From NCBI RefSeq assembly GCF_000523235.1, contig NZ_CP006850.1, forward strand, positions 8,284,533-8,348,532: a stretch of DNA of 64,000 nucleotides, in the 5' to 3' direction. The position numbers and the translations under genes are program-made. The notes beneath the pieces are model-generated. The model searched no databases and was not told where the DNA came from. It saw only the letters and a list, made by a program, of their open reading frames with translations. This DNA is from Nocardia nova SH22a. Lineage in GTDB: Bacteria; Actinomycetota; Actinomycetes; Mycobacteriales; Mycobacteriaceae. The first letter of the stretch is position 1. Each line of letters opens with the position of its first letter. This document shows, in pieces, positions 17,909-26,427 of the stretch.

Positions 17909-18912
17909 CCCTGGCACCCCTCGATCACTCGCGCGAAGCACAACCAGTTGTCCGGGAACAGCCACGGCAGGCCGACCTCGCCGTAGGGCCCGTTGCCGAA
18001 CACATTGTTGAACTGCCGCACCGCAACCGGTGTGATCTGCAGGAACCGGTCCAGGTTGTCCTTGTTCTTCTGCAGGCCCTGGGCCATGGTGTTGAGCTGT
18101 TCGATCGTCGGGCCGATCTGGTTGTTGTTCTCCGCACCGATCTGCTGCAGCTGCTTGGTCAAGGTCGCGACATTGTCGAGCAGTTGCGTGATCAGGCTCT
18201 GGCGCTCCATCACCCGACCGGCGATGGCCTCACCCTGGGTGATCACCAGCAGCACACTGTTGCGGTTGTCGCCCAGGATCTTGGTGACCCGGTCGAGGTC
18301 CTTGAGCAGCCCGTCGACCTGATCGCGGCGATCGTTGATCGTCTTCGCCAGGGCGCCGACACTGTCGAGTGCCTGCGCGGTCAGCTGCGGTGAACCGTCG
18401 ATCTGATCGCCGAGCACCTTCAGCGATTCGCTCAGTTTCTGGGTGTCGAGGGCCTCGAACTTCGGGGTTCCGATCTGCACCACGTCGGCCAGATCGTAGG
18501 GAACCTTGGTGTTGGACTTGTGAATTCGCCCGCCGGGCAGCCCCTTGCCGTTACCCGGATCGAGGTCGATGTACCGGGCGCCCAGCAGGGTGGCCATCTT
18601 GATGGAGGCGCGGGCATCCGGGCCGAGCTTCACATCGTTGTTGACCTGCAGGGTGATCAGCACGTGATCGCCCTCCAGCTTCTGCGCACCCACGGTGCCC
18701 ACCGGCACACCGGCGACATTGATCTTGTCACCGGTTCGCACCCCGGCCGTCTGCACGAATTCCGCTTGGATGTCGCGGGTGCCGACGCCGAGTTTCTTGT
18801 AGCCGGTGGAGACCACCAGCAGGACCACGATCAGCGCGGCGCCGACGACACCGAGCCAGAAGTAGCGATTGCCCTGGAACCGATCACGGATCCGCTTACC
18901 GAATTTCGTCAT
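17905..18912 (-). CDS. mceC: Mce family protein MceC
   Basis: This 335-residue Mce channel subunit has a single N-terminal anchor (about 19-40, FWLGVVGAALIVVLLVVSTGY) and an MCE domain (AEFVQTAGVRTGDKINVAGVPVGTV). A long coiled-coil-like helix of about 140-290 follows. The C-terminus NWLCFARVIEGCQG has two Cys that may form a disulfide outside the membrane. ATG 18912 overlaps the mceB stop. Confidence 0.9.
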   Translation of the reverse strand: MTKFGKRIRDRFQGNRYFWLGVVGAALIVVLLVVSTGYKKLGVGTRDIQAEFVQTAGVRTGDKINVAGVPVGTVGAQKLEGDHVLITLQVNNDVKLGPDARASIKMATLLGARYIDLDPGNGKGLPGGRIHKSNTKVPYDLADVVQIGTPKFEALDTQKLSESLKVLGDQIDGSPQLTAQALDSVGALAKTINDRRDQVDGLLKDLDRVTKILGDNRNSVLLVITQGEAIAGRVMERQSLITQLLDNVATLTKQLQQIGAENNNQIGPTIEQLNTMAQGLQKNKDNLDRFLQITPVAVRQFNNVFGNGPYGEVGLPWLFPDNWLCFARVIEGCQG

Positions 18913-19937
18913 GGGCGGCACACCGCCGAATGCGAGGGTCCGCCGATCTGGGGGACGAGTCCGCGCGGCAGCAGAACGCCGTACAGGGAGACGTCCAGGC
19001 TGCAGAGATAGGCGTCGGCCATGGTGCCGTTGGAGGTGAACTTACCGACATCGGACAGGACGCCCGGCATATCGACCGCGGCCTGATCGAGCTTGGGGCC
19101 GTTGGCGATCAGCATGGCGAAGGCCGCATTGGAGGAGTTCTGCGCCGCCGCGATCTTGGGCTGAACCTGATCGATCATGTTCACCAGGGAGGTGGTGGCA
19201 TTCGCGATCTGGACCGTCGATGCCTGCAACGACTGTCCTTGGTCGTACAGGCCGCCGATCAGCGATCGGGTCTGAGTCACCAGCGTCTCCAATTCATCAC
19301 CTCGTTTCGCCAGTCCGGACATCACTGCCGACAGGTTGGTGATCACATCGGACAGAATCACGTCGCGTCGCTGGAAATCACCGGCCAAGGCGGCGGCCTG
19401 GGTGATGAACGAGCTCAGCGACACACCGTCACCCTGCAGTGCCTGGATGAAAGTGTTGGACAGGCTGTTGACCTGCTCGGGACGCAGGGTGTCGAACAGC
19501 GGCTGGAATCCGTTGAGCAGACCCGAGATATCGAAGGACGGCTCCGTCCGTTCGACCGGGATCGTGGCACCGGCGCGCAGCCGCGAATTGTCGCCCTTGT
19601 CGCCCGGCTGCAGCGCGACATAGCGCTGACCGATCAGATTCTGATACCGGACCAGGGCCTTGGTATTGCCGTACACCGTCTGATCACGCTGCACGATGAA
19701 CGACACCTTGGCGGCGTGCTGTCCTTCGACCTCGATATCGGTGACCTTGCCGACTCGCACGCCCGCCATCCGGACGTCGTCGCCCTTCCGCAGGCCGAGG
19801 ACGTCGGTGAAGACGGCCGAGTAGGTGTTGGTCGAGCCGGATACCGTGCGCGCCAGCGTATTCCAGATGAGCACGGTCACCAGGACCGAGACGATGGCGA
19901 AGATACCGAACCCGATCAGCGGCTTGCGAATGCTCAT
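18909..19937 (-). CDS. mceB: Mce family protein MceB
   Basis: This 342-residue Mce channel subunit has an N-terminal anchor (about 5-28, PLIGFGIFAIVSVLVTVLIW) and an MCE domain with AVFTDVLGLRKGDDVRMAGVRVGKVTDIE and the RYQNLIGQRYVALQPG loop. A long helical region follows, then a Cys-containing C-terminus. ATG 19937 overlaps the mceA stop by four bases. Confidence 0.92.
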   Translation of the reverse strand: MSIRKPLIGFGIFAIVSVLVTVLIWNTLARTVSGSTNTYSAVFTDVLGLRKGDDVRMAGVRVGKVTDIEVEGQHAAKVSFIVQRDQTVYGNTKALVRYQNLIGQRYVALQPGDKGDNSRLRAGATIPVERTEPSFDISGLLNGFQPLFDTLRPEQVNSLSNTFIQALQGDGVSLSSFITQAAALAGDFQRRDVILSDVITNLSAVMSGLAKRGDELETLVTQTRSLIGGLYDQGQSLQASTVQIANATTSLVNMIDQVQPKIAAAQNSSNAAFAMLIANGPKLDQAAVDMPGVLSDVGKFTSNGTMADAYLCSLDVSLYGVLLPRGLVPQIGGPSHSAVCRP

Positions 19938-21439
19938 GAGCGCGCACCGCCCTCGGATACTTGCAAGGTTCCACCCCTCAGGATCGAGCTCATCAGCATG
20001 TATTCGGCCGTCGTGGGATCACGGCCCAGAATCTGCGCCATCGCGTCCCGCCCGGTGTAGTAGGCGACCGCGCCGGCGTGCGGCTTCGTCGCATCCGCTG
20101 CGGGGGCGGCGGCCGGTGCGGGCTGCGGCGCCGGTAGACCCGGCAGTCCCGGCAGCGCGGGCAGCTGCGGGAACAGGCCGCCCAGCGGAGTTCCCGCGAA
20201 GGGGGCGCCCGGCTGCGATCCCTGCTGCGGCGCGGCGGTCTGCGAGTTGTCGCCGCTGGTCACGCCCGGGATGTCGGGCAGACCCGGCATCGGCGGCAGC
20301 TTCGGCAGGCCCTGTGCGGAGTCGAGGGTGCGCGGCCTCAGCGACGGCGTCGGCGGCCCCACATCGGCGACCTCCGGAGCGGTCAGACAGCTCGGCCCGG
20401 CGAGATCGCCGTAGCGCGGGCAGTCCGAGCGGTCGTAGGGCTTGAACGGCGTCAGGTCCAGTCCGAGATTCCAGACCATCTGCTGCTGCGGACCCCAGTG
20501 GAAGGTCGTGTTCAGTTTCCGCACCGAATCGTTCAGATTCGCGATGGCCTGCGGAATCGCGGACGGATCCTGGGCCAGCGCGCCGAACATGTCACCGGCG
20601 CCGGAGGTCAGTTCCTTGCCGACGTCGGGGTTGCGGGCGAACAGGTTGTTGACCTTGTCGACCGTGGCCGAGGAGCCGGTGATCAGACTCGCGAGTTCGC
20701 CGCGCTTGTCGGCGATGGTCTGCGCGGTCTTCACCGATTCCGACAGCGTCTGCATCAGATCGGGGGCCGACTGGTTGAGCGCGTGCATCGAGGCGGACAG
20801 ATTGTCCAGGGTGCCGTCCACATCCGGGACCGCGCCGCGCACCTGGGTGAGCCAGTTGTCGAGCCGCTCGACGGTGGAACCGGGCATCCGGCCGCCGCCG
20901 TCGAGTGCGTACGACAGTGTGCTCAGCACCCGCCCCAGCTGCATCGGATCGATCTTGTTGAGGATGGTGCGGACGGTGGTGAGGGTGTCCTGCAGGGCGA
21001 TGGTGCCCTGGCTGTGGTCCTCGACGATTTCCGAACCGGCCTTCAGCGAGGCGGCGTCCGGCCCGTTGTAGACGAGTTCGACCGAGGTCACGGCGAACAG
21101 GTTGCTGGGCACCACGCGGGCGGTGACATTGGCCGGGATCGACGAGAGGTAATCCGGCTTCATGTCGATGTGCACCTGCTGGATCTCGCCCTCGGCGGCC
21201 ACGGACACATCCTTGACCTCGCCGACCAGCACACCGCGGAACTTCACATCCGCGTTGGAGGGCAGTCCGTCACCGGTGGTGGTCAGGTTCGCGGTGACGC
21301 CGACCGCGGGCTTCAGGATGTAGCCCTGGTACCGGGCGAACAGGAAGCCCAGCGCGAGAACGAATACGACGAGACCGCACGCACCCGCGATGAGCAACTG
21401 CCGCATCGTGGGACCGCGGCCACTGGGATCGATGATCAC
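19934..21439 (-). CDS. mceA: Mce family protein MceA
   Basis: This 501-residue protein is the first Mce channel subunit. The anchor helix (about 14-34, LLIAGACGLVVFVLALGFLF) precedes the MCE domain (TANLTTTGDGLPSNADVKFRGVLVGEVKDV). The helical needle region covers about 130-300. The last 130 residues are very rich in Pro, Ala, Gly and Leu (PALPGLPGLPAPQPAP) and probably extend into the cell envelope. GTG 21439 is chosen because GGGGG lies six bases upstream and the signal anchor then falls at the N-terminus. Confidence 0.9.
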   Translation of the reverse strand: MIIDPSGRGPTMRQLLIAGACGLVVFVLALGFLFARYQGYILKPAVGVTANLTTTGDGLPSNADVKFRGVLVGEVKDVSVAAEGEIQQVHIDMKPDYLSSIPANVTARVVPSNLFAVTSVELVYNGPDAASLKAGSEIVEDHSQGTIALQDTLTTVRTILNKIDPMQLGRVLSTLSYALDGGGRMPGSTVERLDNWLTQVRGAVPDVDGTLDNLSASMHALNQSAPDLMQTLSESVKTAQTIADKRGELASLITGSSATVDKVNNLFARNPDVGKELTSGAGDMFGALAQDPSAIPQAIANLNDSVRKLNTTFHWGPQQQMVWNLGLDLTPFKPYDRSDCPRYGDLAGPSCLTAPEVADVGPPTPSLRPRTLDSAQGLPKLPPMPGLPDIPGVTSGDNSQTAAPQQGSQPGAPFAGTPLGGLFPQLPALPGLPGLPAPQPAPAAAPAADATKPHAGAVAYYTGRDAMAQILGRDPTTAEYMLMSSILRGGTLQVSEGGARS

Positions 21440-21449
21440 GCGAGGCCCC

Positions 21450-22313
21450 CTATCCCGAAATCCTGATGCCGGGGTTGACGCCCCAGATCGCCAGCGTGAT
21501 GAACAGGTCGGCGAAGACGACGGCGATGATGCAGAGCTTGATCGCCCGGCCCGCGGCCACACCCACACCTTCCGGACCACCGGAGGCGAAGAACCCGTAG
21601 TAGCACTGGATGAAGGTCGTGATCGCCACGAAGAGAATGGCTTTCAGCAATGACCACAGCACGTCGTGCGGTACCAGGAATTGATAGAAGTAGTGCTGGA
21701 AGGTGCCCGAGGCGGTTCCGCCGATGAGCCCCACCGTGACCGAACACGAGAGATAGGCGACCGGCAGCGCGAGGCAGTACAGCGGCACGATCGCGATCAT
21801 CGCCGCGATCATCCGGGTGCTGACCAGATAGGGCAGCGGCCGGATGGCCTGCGATTCCAGGGCGTCGATCTCCTCGGCGATCCGCATGGAACCCAGCTGG
21901 GCGGTGAATCGGCATCCGGCCTGGGTCGCGAACGCCACCGTGGCCAGCATCGGGCCGAGCTCACGGGTGGTGGCGAAGGCCGAGACGGCGCCGGTCAACG
22001 GGCTCAGGCCCAGCAGGTTCAGCGAGGTGTAGCCCTGGATGGCGACGGTCATACCGCCGAAAGCACTCAAAATCAGGACGACGCCGATGGTGCCGCCACC
22101 GACGATCAGACTGCCGTTACCCCAGGTGACATCGGAGAGCAGGCGCCAGACTTCCTTCGGATAGTGCTTGAGCGCCAGCGGCATCGAACCGATCGACCGC
22201 AGGAAGAAGAAGACCTGATGACCGACTCGCGCGAGCCAGTCACGCGGAGCACCGGCGGAACCACGGATCCGCTGCAGAGGCCGCAGTAGCGGCGGAACAT
22301 AAGTTGACGACAC
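21450..22313 (-). CDS. yrbEB: Mce permease YrbEB
   Basis: This 287-residue MlaE-family ABC permease is the second of the pair. There are five or six membrane segments, including LIVGGGTIGVVLILSAF and MIAAMIAIVPLYCLALPVAYL. The family motif FATTRELGPMLATVAFATQAGCRFTAQLGSMRIAEEIDAL is present; the EEIDALE segment couples to the ATPase. The start is GTG 22313, four bases after the yrbEA stop. No Mce ATPase (mceG/mkl type) lies in the window, as is usual for mce operons. Confidence 0.92.
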   Translation of the reverse strand: MSSTYVPPLLRPLQRIRGSAGAPRDWLARVGHQVFFFLRSIGSMPLALKHYPKEVWRLLSDVTWGNGSLIVGGGTIGVVLILSAFGGMTVAIQGYTSLNLLGLSPLTGAVSAFATTRELGPMLATVAFATQAGCRFTAQLGSMRIAEEIDALESQAIRPLPYLVSTRMIAAMIAIVPLYCLALPVAYLSCSVTVGLIGGTASGTFQHYFYQFLVPHDVLWSLLKAILFVAITTFIQCYYGFFASGGPEGVGVAAGRAIKLCIIAVVFADLFITLAIWGVNPGIRISG

Positions 22314-22317
22314 CGGA

Positions 22318-23190
22318 TCAAACCATCTGTGGGGGGAACAGGGCGTTGTAGATCTGCGTGATGATCAGATTCGTACCGAACAACATCAGCGCGGACAGCA
22401 CCACGGCGGTGTTGACCGAGTTGGCCACACCGCCCGGTCCGCCGCGGGTGCTCAGTCCGGAGTCGCAGGCGATGATCGCCGCGAGCAATCCGAAGATCAG
22501 CGATTTGATCAGTGCCACCAGCAAATCGGTGGTGACCGCGAACGACGCGAAGGTTCCGATATAGGAGCCGGGAGTTCCGTTCTGGGCGAAGATGTTGAAG
22601 ATGTAGCCGGTCAGGAAGCCGACGAACACCACGAATCCACACAGCAGCACCGACACCAGCATGGCGGCGCCGAGCCGCGGGGCGACCAGCCGGCGCAGCG
22701 GATCGACGCCCATCACCTTCATGGCGTCGATCTCCTCGCGGATGGTGCGGGAGCCGAGGTCGGCGCAGATGGCCGAACCGACGGCACCGGCGATCATCAA
22801 CGACGTGACCAGCGGCGCGCCCTGCTGAATGATGCCGAGACCGTTGGCCGCGCCGATGAACGAGGTGGCGCCGACCTGCTGGGCGACCGAGCCCACCTGG
22901 ATGGAGACGATGACGCCGATCGGAATTGCCACCAGGAGGGTGGGCGCGGCCGCGACGCTCGCCATGAATGCGCATTGCCGCACGAATTCGTTGAACGGGA
23001 ACCTGCCGCGGAAGATGGCGACAAATAGTTCCGTGACCGCTTCGACACCCATCGTGATCTGACGGCCGAAGGTCTCGAGGGACCGCTTCGGGTGATCCTG
23101 CCAGTACGCCTTCGTCCAGTCCGCCGCGGCATTCATTCTGGATGGTGAGCTTATTGCCCCCGACCCGTCCGGACCGTTGGTGACTTGCAC
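22318..23190 (-). CDS. yrbEA: Mce permease YrbEA
   Basis: This 290-residue MlaE-family permease is the first gene of the mce operon. Coupling motif ICADLGSRTIREEIDAMKVMGVDPLRRLVAPRL is clear, and membrane helices include PTLLVAIPIGVIVSIQVG and MLVSVLLCGFVVFVGFL. The sequence style (long polar N-terminus, QQVGATSFIGAANGLGIIQQGAPLVTSL) resembles Streptomyces-type YrbEA more than M. tuberculosis YrbE4A, so operon class is uncertain. GTG 23190 follows GAGAGGGG. Confidence 0.92.
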   Translation of the reverse strand: MQVTNGPDGSGAISSPSRMNAAADWTKAYWQDHPKRSLETFGRQITMGVEAVTELFVAIFRGRFPFNEFVRQCAFMASVAAAPTLLVAIPIGVIVSIQVGSVAQQVGATSFIGAANGLGIIQQGAPLVTSLMIAGAVGSAICADLGSRTIREEIDAMKVMGVDPLRRLVAPRLGAAMLVSVLLCGFVVFVGFLTGYIFNIFAQNGTPGSYIGTFASFAVTTDLLVALIKSLIFGLLAAIIACDSGLSTRGGPGGVANSVNTAVVLSALMLFGTNLIITQIYNALFPPQMV

Positions 23191-23373
23191 TGGCTACCCC
23201 TCTCGACGCCGGTTACCCGCCCCGACGACTGTTTCGCTTGAGGCACCTTACTACGGAGTTAGGAAAAACACATCACAAAGTGTGGCTGTGGTCATAGACC
23301 CAGATCACGTCCCTTCCGAAGCTGTGATCGGTGGCACTTCACTGGTATAGGTCACAATGGACAGGCAGAATTT

Positions 23374-23389
23374 CTAGAACGGGTTCTAG
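23374..23389. promoter_or_regulatory. KstR-like palindromic operator
   Basis: CTAGAACGGGTTCTAG is a 16-bp inverted repeat. Its core TAGAACGGGTTCTA fits the KstR consensus TNNAACNNGTTNNA at every defined position. It is 185 bp upstream of yrbEA and about 290 bp upstream of the divergent protease. KstR controls steroid catabolism and mce4 in mycobacteria. Confidence 0.55.
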
Positions 23390-23416
23390 TTAACTGATCA
23401 GATGTCCAACTCGGGA

Positions 23417-23437
23417 TCCGATAACGGATTTATCGGA
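23417..23437. promoter_or_regulatory. Second palindrome upstream of mce operon
   Basis: TCCGATAA-CGGAT-TTATCGGA is a perfect 8-bp inverted repeat with a 5-base spacer. It has the size of a TetR or GntR operator. No matching regulator gene is adjacent. Confidence 0.4.
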
Positions 23438-23677
23438 ATGAAATTCTCGTTATTAAGATATGGCCCCGATTACTCGTGAAATCCTATAGCGCACAGCCGC
23501 CCAACCGGCGACGCCGCGCGCGGGTGTCACATCTCGATCCGCTCCGCGCGTCATCGCACGACCACGGCATCGATCCAGCAAACTGCACCGGCGTACCCTG
23601 CGCGCCCCGGCGCGTTTACTGCAAAGATGTAGTGCGTCAAGGCTGATATCGTGCGGACTTCCGACGTCTGGAGGGAA

Positions 23678-24349
23678 ATGTTCAACTCACTCGTCAGGGC
23701 GGCCCGAGCCGCCTTTGCTGTAGCCCTGGGCGCGGCGCTGCTCGGGACCGGCGCGGGGGTCGCACACGCCGATCCCGGTAGACCCGTCATCGGCGGCGGT
23801 TCCGGGATCATCATCGACAACCAGTTCGAATGCACCGTGACGACCATCGGTCACGACTCCGCCGGACGCCTCGTCGGCCTCACCGCCGGACACTGTGGCG
23901 AAGCGGGTTCGCAGGTCTGGGCCGAGCAGGACCGCGGCGCGGGTGTGATCGGACATTTCGCGTACTCCAATCACGACCTCGACTACGCGGTCATCGAGTT
24001 CGATCCGGGCCGCGTGACGCCGGTCAACCGGATCGGCAACCTGACGATCACCGGGGTAGGCGCGCCCGCGCAGTTCCCCAACATCATCTGCAAGGAAGGC
24101 CGCACCACCGGCAATACCTGCGGACTGGCGTTCGGTGACGTCTTCCAGACCGACGAGACCTGGGCCGAGATGTGCGTGGTCGAAGGCGACTCCGGCGCTC
24201 CGGTCGTGGTTGGTTCGACGCTGGTCGGCATGGTGAACGCCTATCTCGCGGTGGCCTGCTTCGGGCCCGAGGTCGGCACCAATATGACCGCGATAACCAA
24301 CGATATGAACGCGCGCGGTGGCGCCGGGGCGGGGTTCGCTCCGATCTGA
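23678..24349 (+). CDS. Secreted S1-family (trypsin-like) serine protease
   Basis: This 223-residue secreted protein has a Sec signal peptide ending GAGVAHA at about residue 31. The catalytic triad can be read: LTAGHCGE (His), HDLDYAVIEFD (Asp), and VVEGDSGAPVVV (Ser). Cys pairs in FECTV/AGHC and CKEGRTTGNTCG suggest disulfides. The substrate is unknown. ATG 23678 is preferred for its signal peptide, with GGAGG just 5'; GTG 23651 is the alternative. A strong terminator follows. Confidence 0.85.
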   Translation: MFNSLVRAARAAFAVALGAALLGTGAGVAHADPGRPVIGGGSGIIIDNQFECTVTTIGHDSAGRLVGLTAGHCGEAGSQVWAEQDRGAGVIGHFAYSNHDLDYAVIEFDPGRVTPVNRIGNLTITGVGAPAQFPNIICKEGRTTGNTCGLAFGDVFQTDETWAEMCVVEGDSGAPVVVGSTLVGMVNAYLAVACFGPEVGTNMTAITNDMNARGGAGAGFAPI

Positions 24350-24373
24350 TCGATCGCGCGGCAGTCCTTCCAG

Positions 24374-24412
24374 CGGGCGGCGGCCCGAGTCTCGTACTCG
24401 GGCCGCCGCCCG
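24374..24412 (+). terminator. Strong hairpin terminator after S1 protease
   Basis: A 17-bp perfect stem (24374-24390 with 24396-24412) around CTCGT, followed by TTTCC, lies 25 bases after the protease stop. Confidence 0.8.
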
Positions 24413-24540
24413 TTTCCGTACCGCCACCTGCGGCGCCGCCGGCTGCGCCCGGCGCGGATCGGACTCGCCGCGCGATCGTCCGGATATGGTGGGGATCGGC
24501 GGCCCGATCGGAGCACCGATGTTCGAAAAACGGCGCAGCC

Positions 24541-24580
24541 GGTCGTCGGTGCGACCGGGTGCGGGTGTCCCGCAGACAAA
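24541..24580 (+). repeat. Dispersed repeat, copy A
   Basis: This segment contains GCGACCGGGTGCGGGTGTCC followed by CGCAGACAAA. It shares its core with copies at 43638-43700 and 46843-46954. It carries a small hairpin GCGGG-TGT-CCCGC at 24561-24573. The copy ends at the Shine-Dalgarno of the next gene, whose ATG is at 24591. Confidence 0.6.
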
Positions 24581-24590
24581 GGAGCTTTTC

Positions 24591-25109
24591 ATGAAGATTC
24601 TCGGTGCGATCCTTTGTTCGGTGGCCGCGGCGGGATTCATTTCCGCCGGCGTGGGGACCGCTTCGGCAACCACTACGCAATGCAGTGCCGACCGCGGGCG
24701 TGATGTCACGGTCGTCGCCGGTGACACCGCTTGCCGAGCGGTGGTGGACGAATCCGGACATGCCGGATCGGCGGGAATCGACGGTGTCGGCTATGCCAAG
24801 GCAACCGCGGGTGCCATCGCCCTGGGAATGGGGGCCTCCGGTGGAATCGGGGCCAGTGAGGGAGTGGCTGGACTGCCGGTCGCGGTGGGAATGGGACCCG
24901 ACGCCTTCGCCCTGACCTCGATCACCACGGATCCGGTGCCGGGCCGGATCGGGATATCGCTCGCCCTGAACGGCTCGCAGGCGCAGGTGATCTCGAGTCA
25001 GCGCAGCGCGATCTGCCTCGGTTCAGCGGCACTGGCCTGGGACTCCCGCACGGGAGCGGCCTGCCTGGCGACGCCGGTCGGGCTGTGGCGCCTGGCTCCC
25101 ACTTCCTGA
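24591..25109 (+). CDS. Small secreted protein (DUF6764-like)
   Basis: This 172-residue protein has a Sec signal peptide (MKILGAILCSVAAAGFISAG...ASA, about 27 residues). The mature part is Gly/Ala-rich with spaced Cys (TQCSADRG, DTACRAVVD, AICLGSAALAWDS, GAACLAT). The pattern CSADRGxDV...VxxxxxxC and the terminal CLGSAALAWDSxTGxAC resembles the actinobacterial DUF6764 family, from memory. No function is known. The start ATG 24591 follows AAAGGAG. A dispersed repeat copy forms most of its 5' leader. Confidence 0.65.
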   Translation: MKILGAILCSVAAAGFISAGVGTASATTTQCSADRGRDVTVVAGDTACRAVVDESGHAGSAGIDGVGYAKATAGAIALGMGASGGIGASEGVAGLPVAVGMGPDAFALTSITTDPVPGRIGISLALNGSQAQVISSQRSAICLGSAALAWDSRTGAACLATPVGLWRLAPTS

Positions 25110-25171
25110 CGCGTCATACCCTGGCACGGAGGTGACGACGCCGCGACGGCGCGGCGGCAGGAGGTCGGCAG

Positions 25172-26377
25172 ATGGAAGCGGCGGGCGTGGACATCGGCGA
25201 GGTGCCACAGATGATCATCGACCCACGGTTCGTGCCGGTCGTGCACCATTTCTTCCGGATGTTCCCGCGACCGGCCCGCGGCGGCGGCGCCTTCGCGGTC
25301 TTCCTGCACGGGCGGCCGGTGGTGGATGTGTGGACCGGCTGGTCGGCGCCGGATCGGCGCTGGGAGTACGACACCGTCGCATTGAGCTTCTCGACCGGTA
25401 AAGGTGTAGCGGCCACGGTCTTGCACCGCCTGGCCGAGCGCGGGCTGATCGATTACGACGCGGCCGTCGCCGAATACTGGCCGGAATTCGGCGCACACGG
25501 CAAGCAGGACATCACGGTGCGCGAGGTGCTGTCGCATCGCGCGGGCCTGCACAAGGTGCGCGGCCTGGCCACGACGCCACACGGGATTCTCGACTACGAC
25601 GCGATGATCGCAGCACTCGCCGCGGCCGAACCCGATCCGCGGCGGTTGCAGTCGTCGGGCTATCACGCTGTCACCTTCGGCTGGCTGGTCGCCGAGATCG
25701 TGCAGCGGGTGACCGGCGACTCGTTCACCGACGTGGTGCGGCGGGAAATCGCCGAACCGCTGCAGACCGAGGAGTTCTGGTATCGGGTCCCGGCGGCGGA
25801 ACGGCATCGCATCGCGCGCACCTTTCCGCGCCTGAAGATCCCCGGGATGCGCTGGGACACCGCCTCGAAGGTGATCGCCCGCAGCCGCGCCCTCGGTGCG
25901 ATCGCCGAGGCCGGAATGCCCGACGGCCTGGACCTGCTCGTCGGCGACACGCGCGTGCACGATGCGGTGATACCGGGTTTCAACGGCGTCTTCTCCGCCC
26001 GCGCGCTGGCCCGGATGTACGGTGCGCTCGCCAACGACGGCCGGGTGCTGCTGCCGGACGGCACCCTCAGCGCACCCCTGCTGCGACCGGAAACGATCGA
26101 AACCGTCAGCCGGGTGCAGCGCAGCGAGCACCGCGACTACGTGATCGGCGTGCCGGTGCCGTTCACCCTCGGATATCACCGGCCGCCGATCGCCTCGCGG
26201 CGGCCACTGCGCCGGGCGTTCGGCCACTACGGGGTGGGCGGTTCGGGCGCCTTCGCCGATCCGGCGTCGGGGCTGTCGGTGGCGTTCGTGACCAATCGGC
26301 TGGGCAATTCGCTCAACACGATCGGTGACGGGCGGCTGGCCAAACTGGGCGCCGAGGTGCGCGCGGCGCTGGGCTGA
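25172..26377 (+). CDS. Serine hydrolase of the beta-lactamase family (class C/esterase EstB type)
   Basis: This 401-residue cytoplasmic protein has the penicillin-binding-protein-like fold. The nucleophile motif is FSTGKGV (SxxK, about residue 74). The second motif is YHAVTFGW (Tyr, about 163), where YxN is replaced by YHA as in esterases of this class. HYGVGGSGAFADP near the C-terminus takes the place of the KTG motif. There is no signal peptide, so a role as a beta-lactamase is unlikely; an esterase or lipase-type hydrolase is more likely. ATG 25172 follows AGGAGG by seven bases. It lies 50 bp upstream of a P450 gene. Confidence 0.8.
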   Translation: MEAAGVDIGEVPQMIIDPRFVPVVHHFFRMFPRPARGGGAFAVFLHGRPVVDVWTGWSAPDRRWEYDTVALSFSTGKGVAATVLHRLAERGLIDYDAAVAEYWPEFGAHGKQDITVREVLSHRAGLHKVRGLATTPHGILDYDAMIAALAAAEPDPRRLQSSGYHAVTFGWLVAEIVQRVTGDSFTDVVRREIAEPLQTEEFWYRVPAAERHRIARTFPRLKIPGMRWDTASKVIARSRALGAIAEAGMPDGLDLLVGDTRVHDAVIPGFNGVFSARALARMYGALANDGRVLLPDGTLSAPLLRPETIETVSRVQRSEHRDYVIGVPVPFTLGYHRPPIASRRPLRRAFGHYGVGGSGAFADPASGLSVAFVTNRLGNSLNTIGDGRLAKLGAEVRAALG

Positions 26378-26427
26378 GCCCGTCCGGACCGATCGAACCG
26401 GTCGCCGACCTGTCTCGTATCCGTCGT

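Larger units (their letters stand above)
23191..23677. other. Divergent intergenic region between mce operon and S1 protease
   Basis: This 487-base AT-richer region separates divergent genes. It holds two palindromes listed separately (23374-23389 and 23417-23437) and the 5' leader of both units. No coding region was found. Confidence 0.6.

Noticed and set aside
25172..26377. Reading the serine hydrolase as a secreted beta-lactamase
   Set aside because: No signal peptide, and the YxN and KTG motifs are replaced by esterase-type residues.
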